DNA from: Lactiplantibacillus paraplantarum
Lineage (GTDB): Bacteria; Bacillota; Bacilli; Lactobacillales; Lactobacillaceae
Assembly: GCF_003641145.1 (NCBI RefSeq)
Contig: NZ_CP032744.1
Location: forward strand, 1,116,001 to 1,180,000
Length of the DNA stretch: 64,000 nucleotides
Direction: 5' to 3'
Below, in pieces: positions 27,770 to 36,467 of this stretch. Every line of letters begins with the position of its first letter. Position 1 is the stretch's first letter. The position numbers were made by a program, and so were the translations under genes. The notes under the pieces are model-generated. The model searched no databases and had not been told where the DNA came from. It saw only the letters and a program-made list of their open reading frames with translations.

Positions 27770-29176
27770 GTGCAACGGTTGATTAATAAAGAAAATATTT
27801 ATCGCGGCTTGGTGGCAGGACTAGTATTGATCCAGCTATTAGAGTTAGTGGTACCACTCAAATTAACAATTTTGGATGCGTGCTTTGCCATTGGTGTCAC
27901 AATTCTAGGTATCCCAAGTTTGAGCCGTTCCTTTTAAATCGCTACCTTAATTTTCTTTGGCACAGGATTAGGTTTGCTAAGTACAACTGGGTTAACGCTA
28001 GTCAGCGTGGCAACTGCCATCGTTTCGATGGTCGACATTGTGGTTTTACTGGTCGTGATGCAACTTTTTCTCATACCAGTCACGGTCGGAAACTATCAAA
28101 CGGCGGTTGAGAAATTTATGCAAGGCCATGTCCATGGGCCTAAACAGACCTATGCATTTGTCATGTTAGTAACCCATTTACTTTCCAGTATTCTTTCTAT
28201 GGGAACCGTCGCTATCGTCCTATCGATCTTAAGTGACAGCATTAAACGCCAAGTCAAGGATTCGGTTCATTTTTCGGCGACTGCGGTTACTCGGGCATTT
28301 ACTCTTGGAACATTGTGGGCGCCAGGTGCGGCAACTATTTTCTTGATCAGCTCTGTAACAAAAGTCAGTTGGACCCGATTATTTATTCCATGCTTGATCT
28401 TAGGGTTGTTAGGTTTAGTGCTCGCGTATGTTATGGAGCATAGCCAAGCTTACATGCAGGAAACATCAACCACGGTTAATCAGGATGTTCAGCGTAAAAA
28501 TGAGACACATGCGTCTTTATTGGAACTGGTACTCGCAGTGGTTGCCTTACTGATGTTGAGCTTTGTATTGATGGAAAACAAAGTTGCGAGCTCGATGGAT
28601 TCAGTGACGCTGGCTGGTTTACTGATTGTTCTGATTTGGACCGGCCTATTAAGTTTTAAGCGTGGGAATAAGATGGCGGTCTTTAACCCCATTTTAAAAA
28701 AAGCCGCCACGTCTTATTGGCATCAAGGAATTGCTAGTGGCGCTTCGTTAGCGCCATTCTTTGTTGGTATTGGGACCTTCACGTATGGGTTTCAGCATTC
28801 GATCATTAGTACCCAGCTGACGACAACTTTAACCCCGTTATTTTCCCATCTAGGCTGGTGGTTAGTACTACTAGTTCCTATCATTGTTGTTTTGGTCTCA
28901 CTGATTGGCATTCATCCACTAGCATCAGTTGCTTTAATTGGAAAAGTTATTATGGCAATGCACATTTCGTTGTCGCCATTACTGATTGCGCTTAGTTTAA
29001 ATATCGGAAGCGTTGCAGCGTACATGTTATCGCCGTTTGCCGGAATTGTCATGATTGTGGCGACGTTGTTGAATGTTGGCCCAGGGACCGTTTCGATTCG
29101 TTGGAACTGGAAGTTCTGTTCAGTATTTCTATTAACCAGCCTAATTGGCGCAGTATTGTTGAACTTAGTATTTTAG
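27770..29176 (+). pseudogene. Polytopic membrane transporter gene interrupted by an in-frame stop
   Basis: One continuous frame runs from a GTG at 27770 to 29176 except for a single TAA at 27935-27937. Coding quality is the same on both sides: LVAGLVLIQLLELVVPLKL before it and IATLIFFGTGLGLLSTTG after it. The intact product would be about 468 residues with 11-12 helices. Segments such as FTLGTLWAPGAATIFLI and IGIHPLASVALIGKV recall ion-transporter superfamily anion or dicarboxylate permeases, but I cannot name the family. The part from a TTG at 27974 (400 residues) could still be made by internal initiation. It lies between SDR and NmrA genes of the LysR-linked operon. Confidence 0.7.
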
Positions 29177-29193
29177 AAAAGGAAGCTATTATC

Positions 29194-29832
29194 ATGAAAA
29201 AAGTCATTTTATTAGGCGCAACGAGCAACATTTCCGCCTTCTTAATTCCACGTTTGTTGGAAGAATCCGACATCGAATTAACCTTGTTTGCACGGAATGC
29301 TAGCCGGCGGTTATTGCAATATTCAGATCATAACCGGGTGACGTTGATTGATGGAAACTGGAATAATTTATCTGATTTAGAAACCGCAATCAACGGCCAA
29401 GATATTGTGTATCTTGCAACCGGTCATTTCACGACAGCCAATCAAAATGTGGTCAGCACTATGAAGACCGACGGGGTCGACCGGTTGATTGTGGCTGGCG
29501 GATTAGGTATTTATGACGAGGTTGCTGGTAAGTTTGGCATCTGGAATGCCCAGATGATGGGAGATTACACGGAAATCAAGCGGGCGGCACAAGTAATTGA
29601 TGATAGCGGTTTGAACTATACTTTTCTCCGTATGGCCTGGTTGTATAACAATGATCAGCACCTTGATTATAAAGTGATTCCGCAGGGGACGCCGTTCAAG
29701 GATACGCAGGTTACGCGCCAAGCCGTTGCCAAGCTGATTGCCGATATTATAAAAGATCCAGTGCTCTATCAGCGTACTAGCATTGGGGTGGCTGAGCCAA
29801 ATACTGCTTGGGACAAACCGAGCTTTTATTAG
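29194..29832 (+). CDS. NAD(P)-binding NmrA-like protein
   Basis: A 212-residue atypical SDR of the NmrA/NAD(P)H-azoreductase-like group. N-terminal ILLGATSNISAFLIPRLL is the nucleotide-binding loop, and LIVAGGLGIYDEV and YTFLRMAWLYNN correspond to the sheet and active-site region. ATG 29194 is preceded by AAAAGGAAG. A paralog lies at 32350. Such proteins may be quinone reductases or redox sensors; substrate unknown. Confidence 0.85.
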   Translation: MKKVILLGATSNISAFLIPRLLEESDIELTLFARNASRRLLQYSDHNRVTLIDGNWNNLSDLETAINGQDIVYLATGHFTTANQNVVSTMKTDGVDRLIVAGGLGIYDEVAGKFGIWNAQMMGDYTEIKRAAQVIDDSGLNYTFLRMAWLYNNDQHLDYKVIPQGTPFKDTQVTRQAVAKLIADIIKDPVLYQRTSIGVAEPNTAWDKPSFY

Positions 29833-29844
29833 GAGATGAAATCA

Positions 29845-30339
29845 ATGCAGATTACAGTTGGACTAAAAGACGGCTATTTGCCAATGATTTATACAAGTCA
29901 GGCAAATGTCAAACGTGGTAACCAGCCAATCATGTCGTTTCCAATCGAAGTTCGTGGTATTCCGGCTAAAACGAAGTCCTTAGCGATTTCGTTAATTGAT
30001 TATGATGCAGTTCCGCGGACCGGTTTCCCATTTATTCATTGGTTAGCGGCAAATGTGCCACCAATGGCCGAAATCCCAGTTGATTTCAGTCGCAACTTTG
30101 AGGGACCCCAGGGTCAAAATTCATGGATGTCGCGATTTTACGGCATTAATGATTCGTATTTTGCGAATCACTATGCTGGTCCGAATCCACCTGACCAGTC
30201 ACATCATTACACTTTAACCGTTTATGCACTCAGTCAGGACATGCAACTAGAGAATGGCTTTTATTACAATGATTTTCGCAACCAGCTAGCTGATCGAGTC
30301 ATTGAAAAAGCAGGGCTGCAAGTGTTAGCTAAAAATTAG
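29845..30339 (+). CDS. YbhB/YbcL-type PEBP (Raf kinase inhibitor-like) protein
   Basis: A phosphatidylethanolamine-binding-protein-like cytoplasmic protein of 164 residues. The ligand-site signature is visible: SLAISLIDYDAVPRTGFPFIHWLAANVPP, then the GPNPPDQSHHYTLTVYAL strand with the conserved P-P-x-x-x-H-H-Y. ATG 29845 lies 10 nt after AGGAG; the nearer ATG at 29836 is too close. Function of bacterial PEBPs is unclear. It is co-directional with the redox genes of the operon. Confidence 0.88.
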   Translation: MQITVGLKDGYLPMIYTSQANVKRGNQPIMSFPIEVRGIPAKTKSLAISLIDYDAVPRTGFPFIHWLAANVPPMAEIPVDFSRNFEGPQGQNSWMSRFYGINDSYFANHYAGPNPPDQSHHYTLTVYALSQDMQLENGFYYNDFRNQLADRVIEKAGLQVLAKN

Positions 30340-30361
30340 TTGTTTGAAGGGATGAGTCATT

Positions 30362-30768
30362 ATGGATCAAAATAAACAAAGTATTCAAAGCGGGCTGGTT
30401 ACGATGGGTGAATGGAACATCGCATTTCAGTAATGTTTCACGGGTAATAGTTATCATAATTCACTCGTAAAAGACAGTGATGTTGATGTGACCGTCAGCA
30501 ATGTCAGCTTCGAACCCGGTTCACGCAATAACTGGCATATTCATCATAATGGATACCAGATCACAGGTGACTGGTGGTGCGGGCTGGTATCAAGAAGTAG
30601 GTCAACCAGCGGAACGGTTACATCCTGGTGATGTCATTGTCACCCACGATGGGGTTAAACATTGGCGGGGCGATCAAGGATAGTTGGTTTAGTCATATTG
30701 AAATTACTGCCGGCATGTCAGAATGGTTAGAACCACTTAGTGACGCTGAATACGATACTTTAAGCTAG
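30362..30768 (+). pseudogene. Cupin-domain protein, degraded
   Basis: The region starts with a good ribosome site (GAAGGGATG-like) and ATG but hits TAA after 23 codons (EWNIAFQ-stop). Cupin sequence continues in the same frame (VSFEPGSRNNWHIHHNGYQ), shifts to another frame for GGAGWYQEVGQPAERLHPGDVI and DGVKHWRGDQG, then shifts again to WFSHIEITAGMSEWLEPLSD before a TAG at 30768. At least one nonsense and two frameshift changes are therefore present. The intact parent would be a quercetinase/carboxymuconolactone-associated cupin of about 135 residues. Confidence 0.85.
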
Positions 30769-30785
30769 ATAGGGAGAATGATTTG

Positions 30786-31139
30786 ATGCAAACAGTAAAA
30801 ATAACGGTTAATGGTCAGGTAATGACGGCGAACTTTGATGAAAATGCAACTAGCGCGGCGTTGCTCGCACAAATGCCAATGGAATTACCAATGTTGAACC
30901 TGTATTCACGTGAATTAACTTATCGTTTTGACTCGGCATTACCAGCAAACGAAGTCCACACGTCTGGTTACGCGGTGGGTGACATTGCCTACTGGACACC
31001 GCGTCACAGCTTTGTCATCTTCTATAAGCAAACTGGTGAGGTCATTAGTGATTTACAAAAGATTGGCCATATTAATAACGGTGATTTAACACAATTCCGA
31101 TCTTTGGGCACTGTTGTAATGGAATTTGAAAAAGCTTAA
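30786..31139 (+). CDS. Cyclophilin-like fold protein
   Basis: A 117-residue protein of the bacterial cyclophilin-like family with no proven peptidyl-prolyl isomerase activity. Seen are VNGQVMTANFDENATSAALLAQMP, the LYSRELTYRFDSALP strand and GDIAYWTPRHSFVIFY, followed by a glycine-rich short C-terminus. ATG 30786 is 9 nt after AGGGAGA. It lies directly after the cupin pseudogene. Members are often next to oxidoreductases in lactobacilli, role unknown. Confidence 0.8.
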   Translation: MQTVKITVNGQVMTANFDENATSAALLAQMPMELPMLNLYSRELTYRFDSALPANEVHTSGYAVGDIAYWTPRHSFVIFYKQTGEVISDLQKIGHINNGDLTQFRSLGTVVMEFEKA

Positions 31140-31325
31140 TTACTGTAATAGATAGTCACAACCATTAGTCAATATGTGACAACTATAGGTTCATAGTGAT
31201 TCAACTTTTGGATCCTTCAAATGTTTTAATAGACTGATAAACTAGTGATTGTAATCAAGTAATTGGTGTCAGGGAAATTTGAGAATGAATAAAAAGTTTT
31301 AACATTAATTTAGAAGGATGAACTT

Positions 31326-31505
31326 ATGTCAGTAGAAAAACAAGGTTATTGTTATTACTGGAGCTTCATCAGGTATCGGTGAAGCTATTAGCCAGTCATG
31401 GTGCAAAAGTCGTTCTAGGCGCTCGACGTGAAAATCGGTTACAAGAACTGGTGAAAACTATTGAAGAGGATGTAGGTGGTATGGCTTTTACGCTAGTCAT
31501 TACTT
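31326..31505 (+). pseudogene. Truncated short-chain dehydrogenase remnant
   Basis: Starts MSVEK like the SDR at 26995. An extra base then shifts the frame; the correct sequence resumes as VIVITGASSGIGEA. A deletion of about a dozen bases removes the following residues, and LASHGAKVVLGARRENRLQEL continues. The sequence degenerates before 31510. Only the first about 60 codons of the parent remain. It is a duplication relic, followed at once by a different intact SDR. Confidence 0.85.
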
Positions 31506-31575
31506 AATTTGATAACAGTGTTCAGTTAAATGAGGTCCTTCGATTGAAGGGCTCTAATTAAGGAGATATGTTAAT

Positions 31576-32331
31576 ATGTTTGATTTTACAGATAAAGTTG
31601 TTATTGTCACGGGTGCACGTACGGGGATTGGTCTGAGCGCCGCGACTTTATTCGCAAAGGCAGGAGCTCACGTCGTTCTGGCGGGCCATCATGAACCCAA
31701 AGATGAAGCACAGCATTTAGTTGATCAAGGATATTCAGCAGTGTCGTTTCAATGTGACGTTGCTCAGCCTAAAGACGTTGAAGTCATGGTCAAGTTTACC
31801 GTTGCCCAGTTTGGCCATCTCGATTATGCCTATAATGATGCCGGAATCCAAAGTCCGGTGATGGATACGGCGGACTTATCAGTTGATGAATATGATCATG
31901 TTATGGATACCAACCTTAAAGGGATGTTTTTGAGCATGAAGTACGAGCTCACACAAATGCGTACACAGGGAACCCCGGCCGCAATTGTTAACTGTTCTTC
32001 AATGGGCGGGTTAGTTGGAATTGCTGATCGGACGGCCTACCATGCTTCTAAACATGGGGTTCTAGGTCTGACTAAGAGCAGTGCACTGGAATATGCTGAC
32101 CGCAACATTCGCATCAATGCGGTTTGCCCAGGAATCATTGATACGCCAATGGTTGCACGGATGGATGATACTGAGAAGAAGAAAATGGATGACCTTATGC
32201 GTGAAATTCCAATGGGCCGGCTTGCTAGACCAGAAGAAGTTGCGCAAGTAGTCCTCTTCCTCTGCAGCGATGCGGCTAGTTACATGGTTGGACAAGCCGT
32301 TGCGGTTGATGGTGGTTACACGATTCATTAG
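31576..32331 (+). CDS. Short-chain dehydrogenase/reductase (FabG-like)
   Basis: A 251-residue NAD(P)-dependent oxidoreductase. Cofactor loop TGARTGIG, catalytic Ser in NCSSMGG, Tyr/Lys in YHASKHGVLGLTKS, and the C-terminal YMVGQAVAVDGGYTIH typical of FabG-like enzymes are present. The usual NNAG motif reads YNDAG. AAGGAGAT precedes the ATG. It forms a two-gene unit with the following NmrA-like gene. Substrate unknown. Confidence 0.9.
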   Translation: MFDFTDKVVIVTGARTGIGLSAATLFAKAGAHVVLAGHHEPKDEAQHLVDQGYSAVSFQCDVAQPKDVEVMVKFTVAQFGHLDYAYNDAGIQSPVMDTADLSVDEYDHVMDTNLKGMFLSMKYELTQMRTQGTPAAIVNCSSMGGLVGIADRTAYHASKHGVLGLTKSSALEYADRNIRINAVCPGIIDTPMVARMDDTEKKKMDDLMREIPMGRLARPEEVAQVVLFLCSDAASYMVGQAVAVDGGYTIH

Positions 32332-32349
32332 AAAATTGGGAGGAACTTG

Positions 32350-33006
32350 ATGACGAATGTCTTAATTTTGGGTGCCAATGGACGGATTGCTCGAATTGCA
32401 GAACAACGATTGTTAGCTGAGACCGAAGTGCAGCTAACATTAGTTTTACGCCATTCTGAACGTTTAAACATTGTGAATCCTGAAAGAGAACAAGTTGTAG
32501 AAGGCGATGTTACCGATAGCCAACTGTTAGAACAGGTCATGCCTGACCAGGATATTGTCTATGCCAATTTGGCTGGTAATATGGAATTGTTAGCTAAAAA
32601 TATTGTTCAAGTTATGCTTAATAATCAAGTTAAAAAATTGATTTGGATAACTGGCTCCGGACTATATCATGAAACGCCAGCGCCATTCGGTTCTTGGGTG
32701 GAGCAAGTTGTTGGTCATGCTTCAAAAGAAGATACACGCCGGGCTGCGCGGATCATCGAAAGTTCTGCGCTACAATATACGATTATCCGGGCAGCGTACA
32801 TGACCGATGACTCTAAAGTGGATTATGAAGTGACACAAAAGGGTGAAACCTTTAAAGGAACCATGGTGTCACGAGCGAGTATTGCGGACTTAGTTTTACA
32901 GATTGTTAGCAATCCATGTGAGTATGCTCGGACTAGTCTAGGTATCGCTCAGCCTGGGACCGATGATATGTTGCCACAGATTAAATTAATGGAACGTAAT
33001 CGTTAG
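32350..33006 (+). CDS. NAD(P)-binding NmrA-like protein, paralog
   Basis: A 218-residue atypical SDR, paralogous to the protein at 29194. It has ILGANGRIARIAEQRLL for nucleotide binding, VEGDVTDSQLLEQV, and YTIIRAAYMTDDSKVDYEV. ATG 32350 follows GGGAGGAAC. The genes are linked to an SDR in both copies, suggesting duplication of an SDR-NmrA module. Confidence 0.85.
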   Translation: MTNVLILGANGRIARIAEQRLLAETEVQLTLVLRHSERLNIVNPEREQVVEGDVTDSQLLEQVMPDQDIVYANLAGNMELLAKNIVQVMLNNQVKKLIWITGSGLYHETPAPFGSWVEQVVGHASKEDTRRAARIIESSALQYTIIRAAYMTDDSKVDYEVTQKGETFKGTMVSRASIADLVLQIVSNPCEYARTSLGIAQPGTDDMLPQIKLMERNR

Positions 33007-33044
33007 GCAATTTTTGAAGTGATTGCCATGAAAACTTAATAAAT

Positions 33045-33088
33045 AACGCAATAATTCTTGTTTCTTAAATCAATTATTGCGCTTTTTC
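33045..33088 (+). terminator. Terminator after the accessory block
   Basis: Arms CGCAATAATT and AATTATTGCG around a 15-nt loop, followed by CTTTTTC. Confidence 0.8.
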
Positions 33089-33340
33089 TTCCCGAATTGT
33101 TAAAACTGATAAAGTTAACGGCGAATTTTATTTATTGAATCAAAATCAACACCCTGAAACGGTTTTAATGTTTTTGCGCATCATTAATTTAAAGTGACAG
33201 TTTATCATTTAGACATACGCCTTAGAAAATAATGTCTGTAATAAAGCGGTTGCATTTCCAACCATCTTTCGCTAGAGTGGAATAGTAAACCTAAACTGAC
33301 CAAGTTCTAGCAGGTCAAGCGGATGAGAGGGAACCTTAAT

Positions 33341-34162
33341 ATGTATAAAATGATTGTTTGTGACTTAGATGAAACCTTAATGAATGACAATGGTACGTTG
33401 TCAGAAAAAAACGCGGCGGCGATTCAAGCAGCCGCTGCTAAGGGCGTTTACTTCGTGCCGAACTCTGGCCGCAGTTACACGTCGTTTCAAAATGATTTAG
33501 AGACGATGGGCTTGCGTGATCAACCGCACCAATATTCTATTTCTTATAATGGTGGCTTGATTTTAGAAAATAAAGATAACCGACCGATTGCGGTCAATGC
33601 GATGCCTCATGACGTTGCGAAGGGGGTTTTTGCAGCCGGTATTGCAAACAAGCAGGCGGCTACGCATGTGTATACGCAAGACGCGTTATATATCTATAAT
33701 CCGATTTCAACGGATTCGGATTATCTTCAAAACCGTGGCGTGACGTTTACAACGATGACAACGCCTGACTTTGGCCAATTCAAGGACCTGAATGTGATGA
33801 AGATTATTATGGCATTGCCAACGATGGCGGACCGCAAACAAATGCGGGCGGATGTTGAAGCCATCGTCGATCCTAGTAAACTGGCCGTAACTTACTCATC
33901 TGATCGGTACGTGGAGTTCAATCCAGCCGGAGTCGATAAGGGGAGCGCCGCGGTTCAATTGGGCCAACTGCTGGGAATTAGTGCGGATGAGATTATTGCA
34001 GCGGGCGACAATAGTAATGATTTACCAATGCTGAACGCGGTCGGGCTACCAGTGAGTGTTGCTAATGGTATCGATGCCGTCAAAGCAGCGGCAAAGTACG
34101 TGACGGTTGGCGATAATAATCATGATGCGTTGGCGGAAGTGATTAACAAATTTGTTTTATAG
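33341..34162 (+). CDS. HAD-superfamily phosphatase, Cof family
   Basis: A 273-residue Cof-type sugar-phosphate or nucleotide phosphatase. Motif I is CDLDETLMND, motif II NSGRSYTS, motif III Lys is in the GVDKGSAA region, and motif IV is GDNSNDLPML. A type IIB cap is inserted between. ATG 33341 is placed by GAGAGGGAA upstream. It is monocistronic with an untranslated leader of unknown content. Substrate cannot be predicted. Confidence 0.9.
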   Translation: MYKMIVCDLDETLMNDNGTLSEKNAAAIQAAAAKGVYFVPNSGRSYTSFQNDLETMGLRDQPHQYSISYNGGLILENKDNRPIAVNAMPHDVAKGVFAAGIANKQAATHVYTQDALYIYNPISTDSDYLQNRGVTFTTMTTPDFGQFKDLNVMKIIMALPTMADRKQMRADVEAIVDPSKLAVTYSSDRYVEFNPAGVDKGSAAVQLGQLLGISADEIIAAGDNSNDLPMLNAVGLPVSVANGIDAVKAAAKYVTVGDNNHDALAEVINKFVL

Positions 34163-34290
34163 CACTATATTTATCATAAAAACAAAAGTCCAAGTTTGAA
34201 TTCCGGCTTTTACAAGTGGTATCATGGTAACTGAAAATATGATAATATGAGAGCATTATTGGTTACAAATTACCGAATGGGGGAACACGC

Positions 34291-34899
34291 ATGAGTGCGA
34301 TTCGTGACGATTTAGCTAAGGCGATTAAAAATAAACACCTGGTTGAGATTTATTCAAAGGGAACCAATGAACAGTTCAGTGTCGGTTACGTCATTCAGCA
34401 GGATGAAAAGTTTGTGCTGGTTAAGGCCGTTAACGTTGATGGTGAGCTTGATGGGTTAGTCGTTTTTCGTAAGGCATCGTTAGCCCGCGTGATTAGTGAC
34501 ACGGATTATTTGAAGAGCATGGCGACCATTATTACGTTAGCTAAACAACGTGGTTACTATGATATTTGGAATACTGAACGCTTGATGAATAAATTATTGA
34601 AGAAACAACATAAAACTAAGCATTCGTTGTTAAAGACGTTGTTAATGCAAGCGTTCCATCATGATCAAGTCATCCAATTATCTGGACGAATTAAGAAGCA
34701 CGGTGATAGTTACGCTGGCTTTATTCACAGTGAACATAAAAAGTATATTGAATTTAATTACGTGGATATGTTTGACCTTGAAAAGCGGCCACAAATTGCG
34801 ATTCGCTATGCTGAAATTGATGAGGCCAGTTTTCATAGTTTCGAAACCTTTAATACAACTGCCGTTATCGAGAGTTTTATGCCCGGTGACTTTCACTAA
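34291..34899 (+). CDS. Conserved hypothetical protein, 202 residues
   Basis: Cytoplasmic protein without signal or membrane segments. The N-terminal about 70 residues (VEIYSKGTNEQFSVGYVIQQDEKFVLVKAV) look like an Sm/PRC-like small beta barrel. The remainder is mixed, with a basic stretch (KLLKKQHKTKHSLLKTLL) and a second barrel-like repeat (QLSGRIKKHGDSYAGFIHSEHKKY). GGGGGAA precedes the ATG. A terminator follows. No family recognised; the duplicated barrel could suggest RNA or ligand binding, which is inference. Confidence 0.75.
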   Translation: MSAIRDDLAKAIKNKHLVEIYSKGTNEQFSVGYVIQQDEKFVLVKAVNVDGELDGLVVFRKASLARVISDTDYLKSMATIITLAKQRGYYDIWNTERLMNKLLKKQHKTKHSLLKTLLMQAFHHDQVIQLSGRIKKHGDSYAGFIHSEHKKYIEFNYVDMFDLEKRPQIAIRYAEIDEASFHSFETFNTTAVIESFMPGDFH

Positions 34900-34910
34900 T
34901 AACAATCTTT

Positions 34911-34946
34911 GAGCGACGCCAATAATGAATGGGGGTCGCTTTTTTG
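34911..34946 (+). terminator. Terminator
   Basis: AGCGACGCC pairs with GGGGTCGCT around a short loop and is followed by TTTTTTG. Confidence 0.75.
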
Positions 34947-35127
34947 TATTCGTGACTGTTGCGACGTGTTGCTATTTTTCAGGAGCCGAAAAATAGCATT
35001 AAAGCTGGCTTTTCTGATGTTTATGAGTTGTAGCAAGGAAGTCAGTGATTCAGTAAAGATTGTTAAGTTTTTACCGCGCAAATATACAAATCACATTTAT
35101 TTCGCTACAATAGTAGTATTGAGCATT

Positions 35128-36462
35128 ATGCGGGGGAGGGGAGCAGTTATCGTTTACGTTTATTGGTATATCGCGGCTTTTGACCATTGGTATTCGGTTA
35201 TGCTGATATTCTTATTACAGATATTAATTAATCGTGAATTGCGTCAGAAGCGGGTGTATCTCAGTATCGCGGTGATGACCCTGTTCTTAACGGCAATCTA
35301 CATGTTATATGACGATTATTCGGATATCATTACGTTTATCGTGAACATGGGTTTATTGGCGTTTGTTCGCCGTAAAAAATACTTTATCGTAACCAGTTTA
35401 ACGGCCACATTAGCTTATATTCTCTTTAGCTTTTTTGGTAATTATGCGACAGAATCCATTTTTCATCTGCTCAACCTTGGTTTGAATGATTGGAGTGGCT
35501 GGCTGTTTGAAGTTATTGGTGAGTCGATCGTTACGGCGTGCATGTTGGCCGTCGTGGTTAGTTTTAAAGTTTTACAAAAACGTTACCCGCGTCAATTTAG
35601 TGACGAGGTGACATTGAATGTGATTGTCAGTGCGCTGGCAGTGGTGGCCGTTGCTTTCTTCACGATTACGGTGGCTGCAGATAATTATAATATTGGTTCC
35701 GGCTTCTTGGGTATTTTGATGCTGATTCTAGTTGCGATTTTAATGATCAATGCGGGAACCTTTATCTACCTGTTTTATAGTTATACCTTGCGGGTTCAAA
35801 GCAATCGACAAGCGCTAGAGCGCAAACAATATGATATTTATGTTAAGAACTTGGAAAACAGTTATCAGAATTTGCGCAAGTTTCGCCATGACTATCAAAA
35901 TATCTTGCTGTCATTAGGTGAATATATTCAGACGGCTGATGATCCTGAATTACAGCGTTACTTTGCCCAAGTTGTTACAAAATCAAAACAGAGTCTAAGC
36001 CGTGATTTTGGTCATTTTGATAATTTGGAGCAAATTAAGGACAAATCTTTAAAGGCCATTGTTCAGAGTAAATTTTCAGCGGCGCGGCAAGCTGGCATTC
36101 AGGTGCGCTTAGAGGCGAATGATCCAGTATCAGGTATCGCAATTGATCCGGTAACGCTGGCACGGGTCAGTGGTATTTTATTAGACAATGCCATTGAAGC
36201 CGTCAATGGTCAGAGTGGTGGTCAGATTACGGTGGCGGTTGTTAAATACTCTCGAATGGTTGAATTGATTTTTGCGAATTCGTTAACGCATCCCATTGAG
36301 CGACTGGATGAATTAATGGTCGCAGGACACACTTCTAAGGGTGCCGGCCATGGTCAAGGCTTGGCCACCGTCCGTGAATTGTTGGATCCACTAGCTAATG
36401 TGACTTACGAGGTGAGTTCACGGCAGCGATTTGAATTTATTATTAGTATTGAAAGTGAGTGA
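35128..36462 (+). CDS. Agr-type sensor histidine kinase (LamK/AgrC-like)
   Basis: A membrane sensor kinase of the HPK10 (AgrC) family. About six N-terminal helices form the sensor. The phospho-acceptor motif FRHDYQNIL lies in the dimerisation helix, the N-box is LLDNAIEA, and the G-box region is SKGAGHGQGLATV. The ATG at 35128 has no ribosome site; a strong GGGGGAGGGG instead lies just inside the gene, pointing to a start near 35146-35149 at a non-standard codon. A -10-like TACAAT at 35106 supports a short leader. It overlaps the regulator gene. In L. plantarum such an orphan pair is known as LamKR; identity here is inferred. Confidence 0.85.
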   Translation: MRGRGAVIVYVYWYIAAFDHWYSVMLIFLLQILINRELRQKRVYLSIAVMTLFLTAIYMLYDDYSDIITFIVNMGLLAFVRRKKYFIVTSLTATLAYILFSFFGNYATESIFHLLNLGLNDWSGWLFEVIGESIVTACMLAVVVSFKVLQKRYPRQFSDEVTLNVIVSALAVVAVAFFTITVAADNYNIGSGFLGILMLILVAILMINAGTFIYLFYSYTLRVQSNRQALERKQYDIYVKNLENSYQNLRKFRHDYQNILLSLGEYIQTADDPELQRYFAQVVTKSKQSLSRDFGHFDNLEQIKDKSLKAIVQSKFSAARQAGIQVRLEANDPVSGIAIDPVTLARVSGILLDNAIEAVNGQSGGQITVAVVKYSRMVELIFANSLTHPIERLDELMVAGHTSKGAGHGQGLATVRELLDPLANVTYEVSSRQRFEFIISIESE

Positions 36463-36467
36463 GCAGC

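Noticed and set aside
26535-33006. Possible genomic island or prophage fragment
   Set aside because: No integrase, transposase, attachment repeat or tRNA border was found; gene decay alone does not show transfer.
34909-35127. Upstream in-frame extension of the Agr-like kinase
   Set aside because: It covers a terminator and an inverted repeat and adds a sequence unlike AgrC N-termini.
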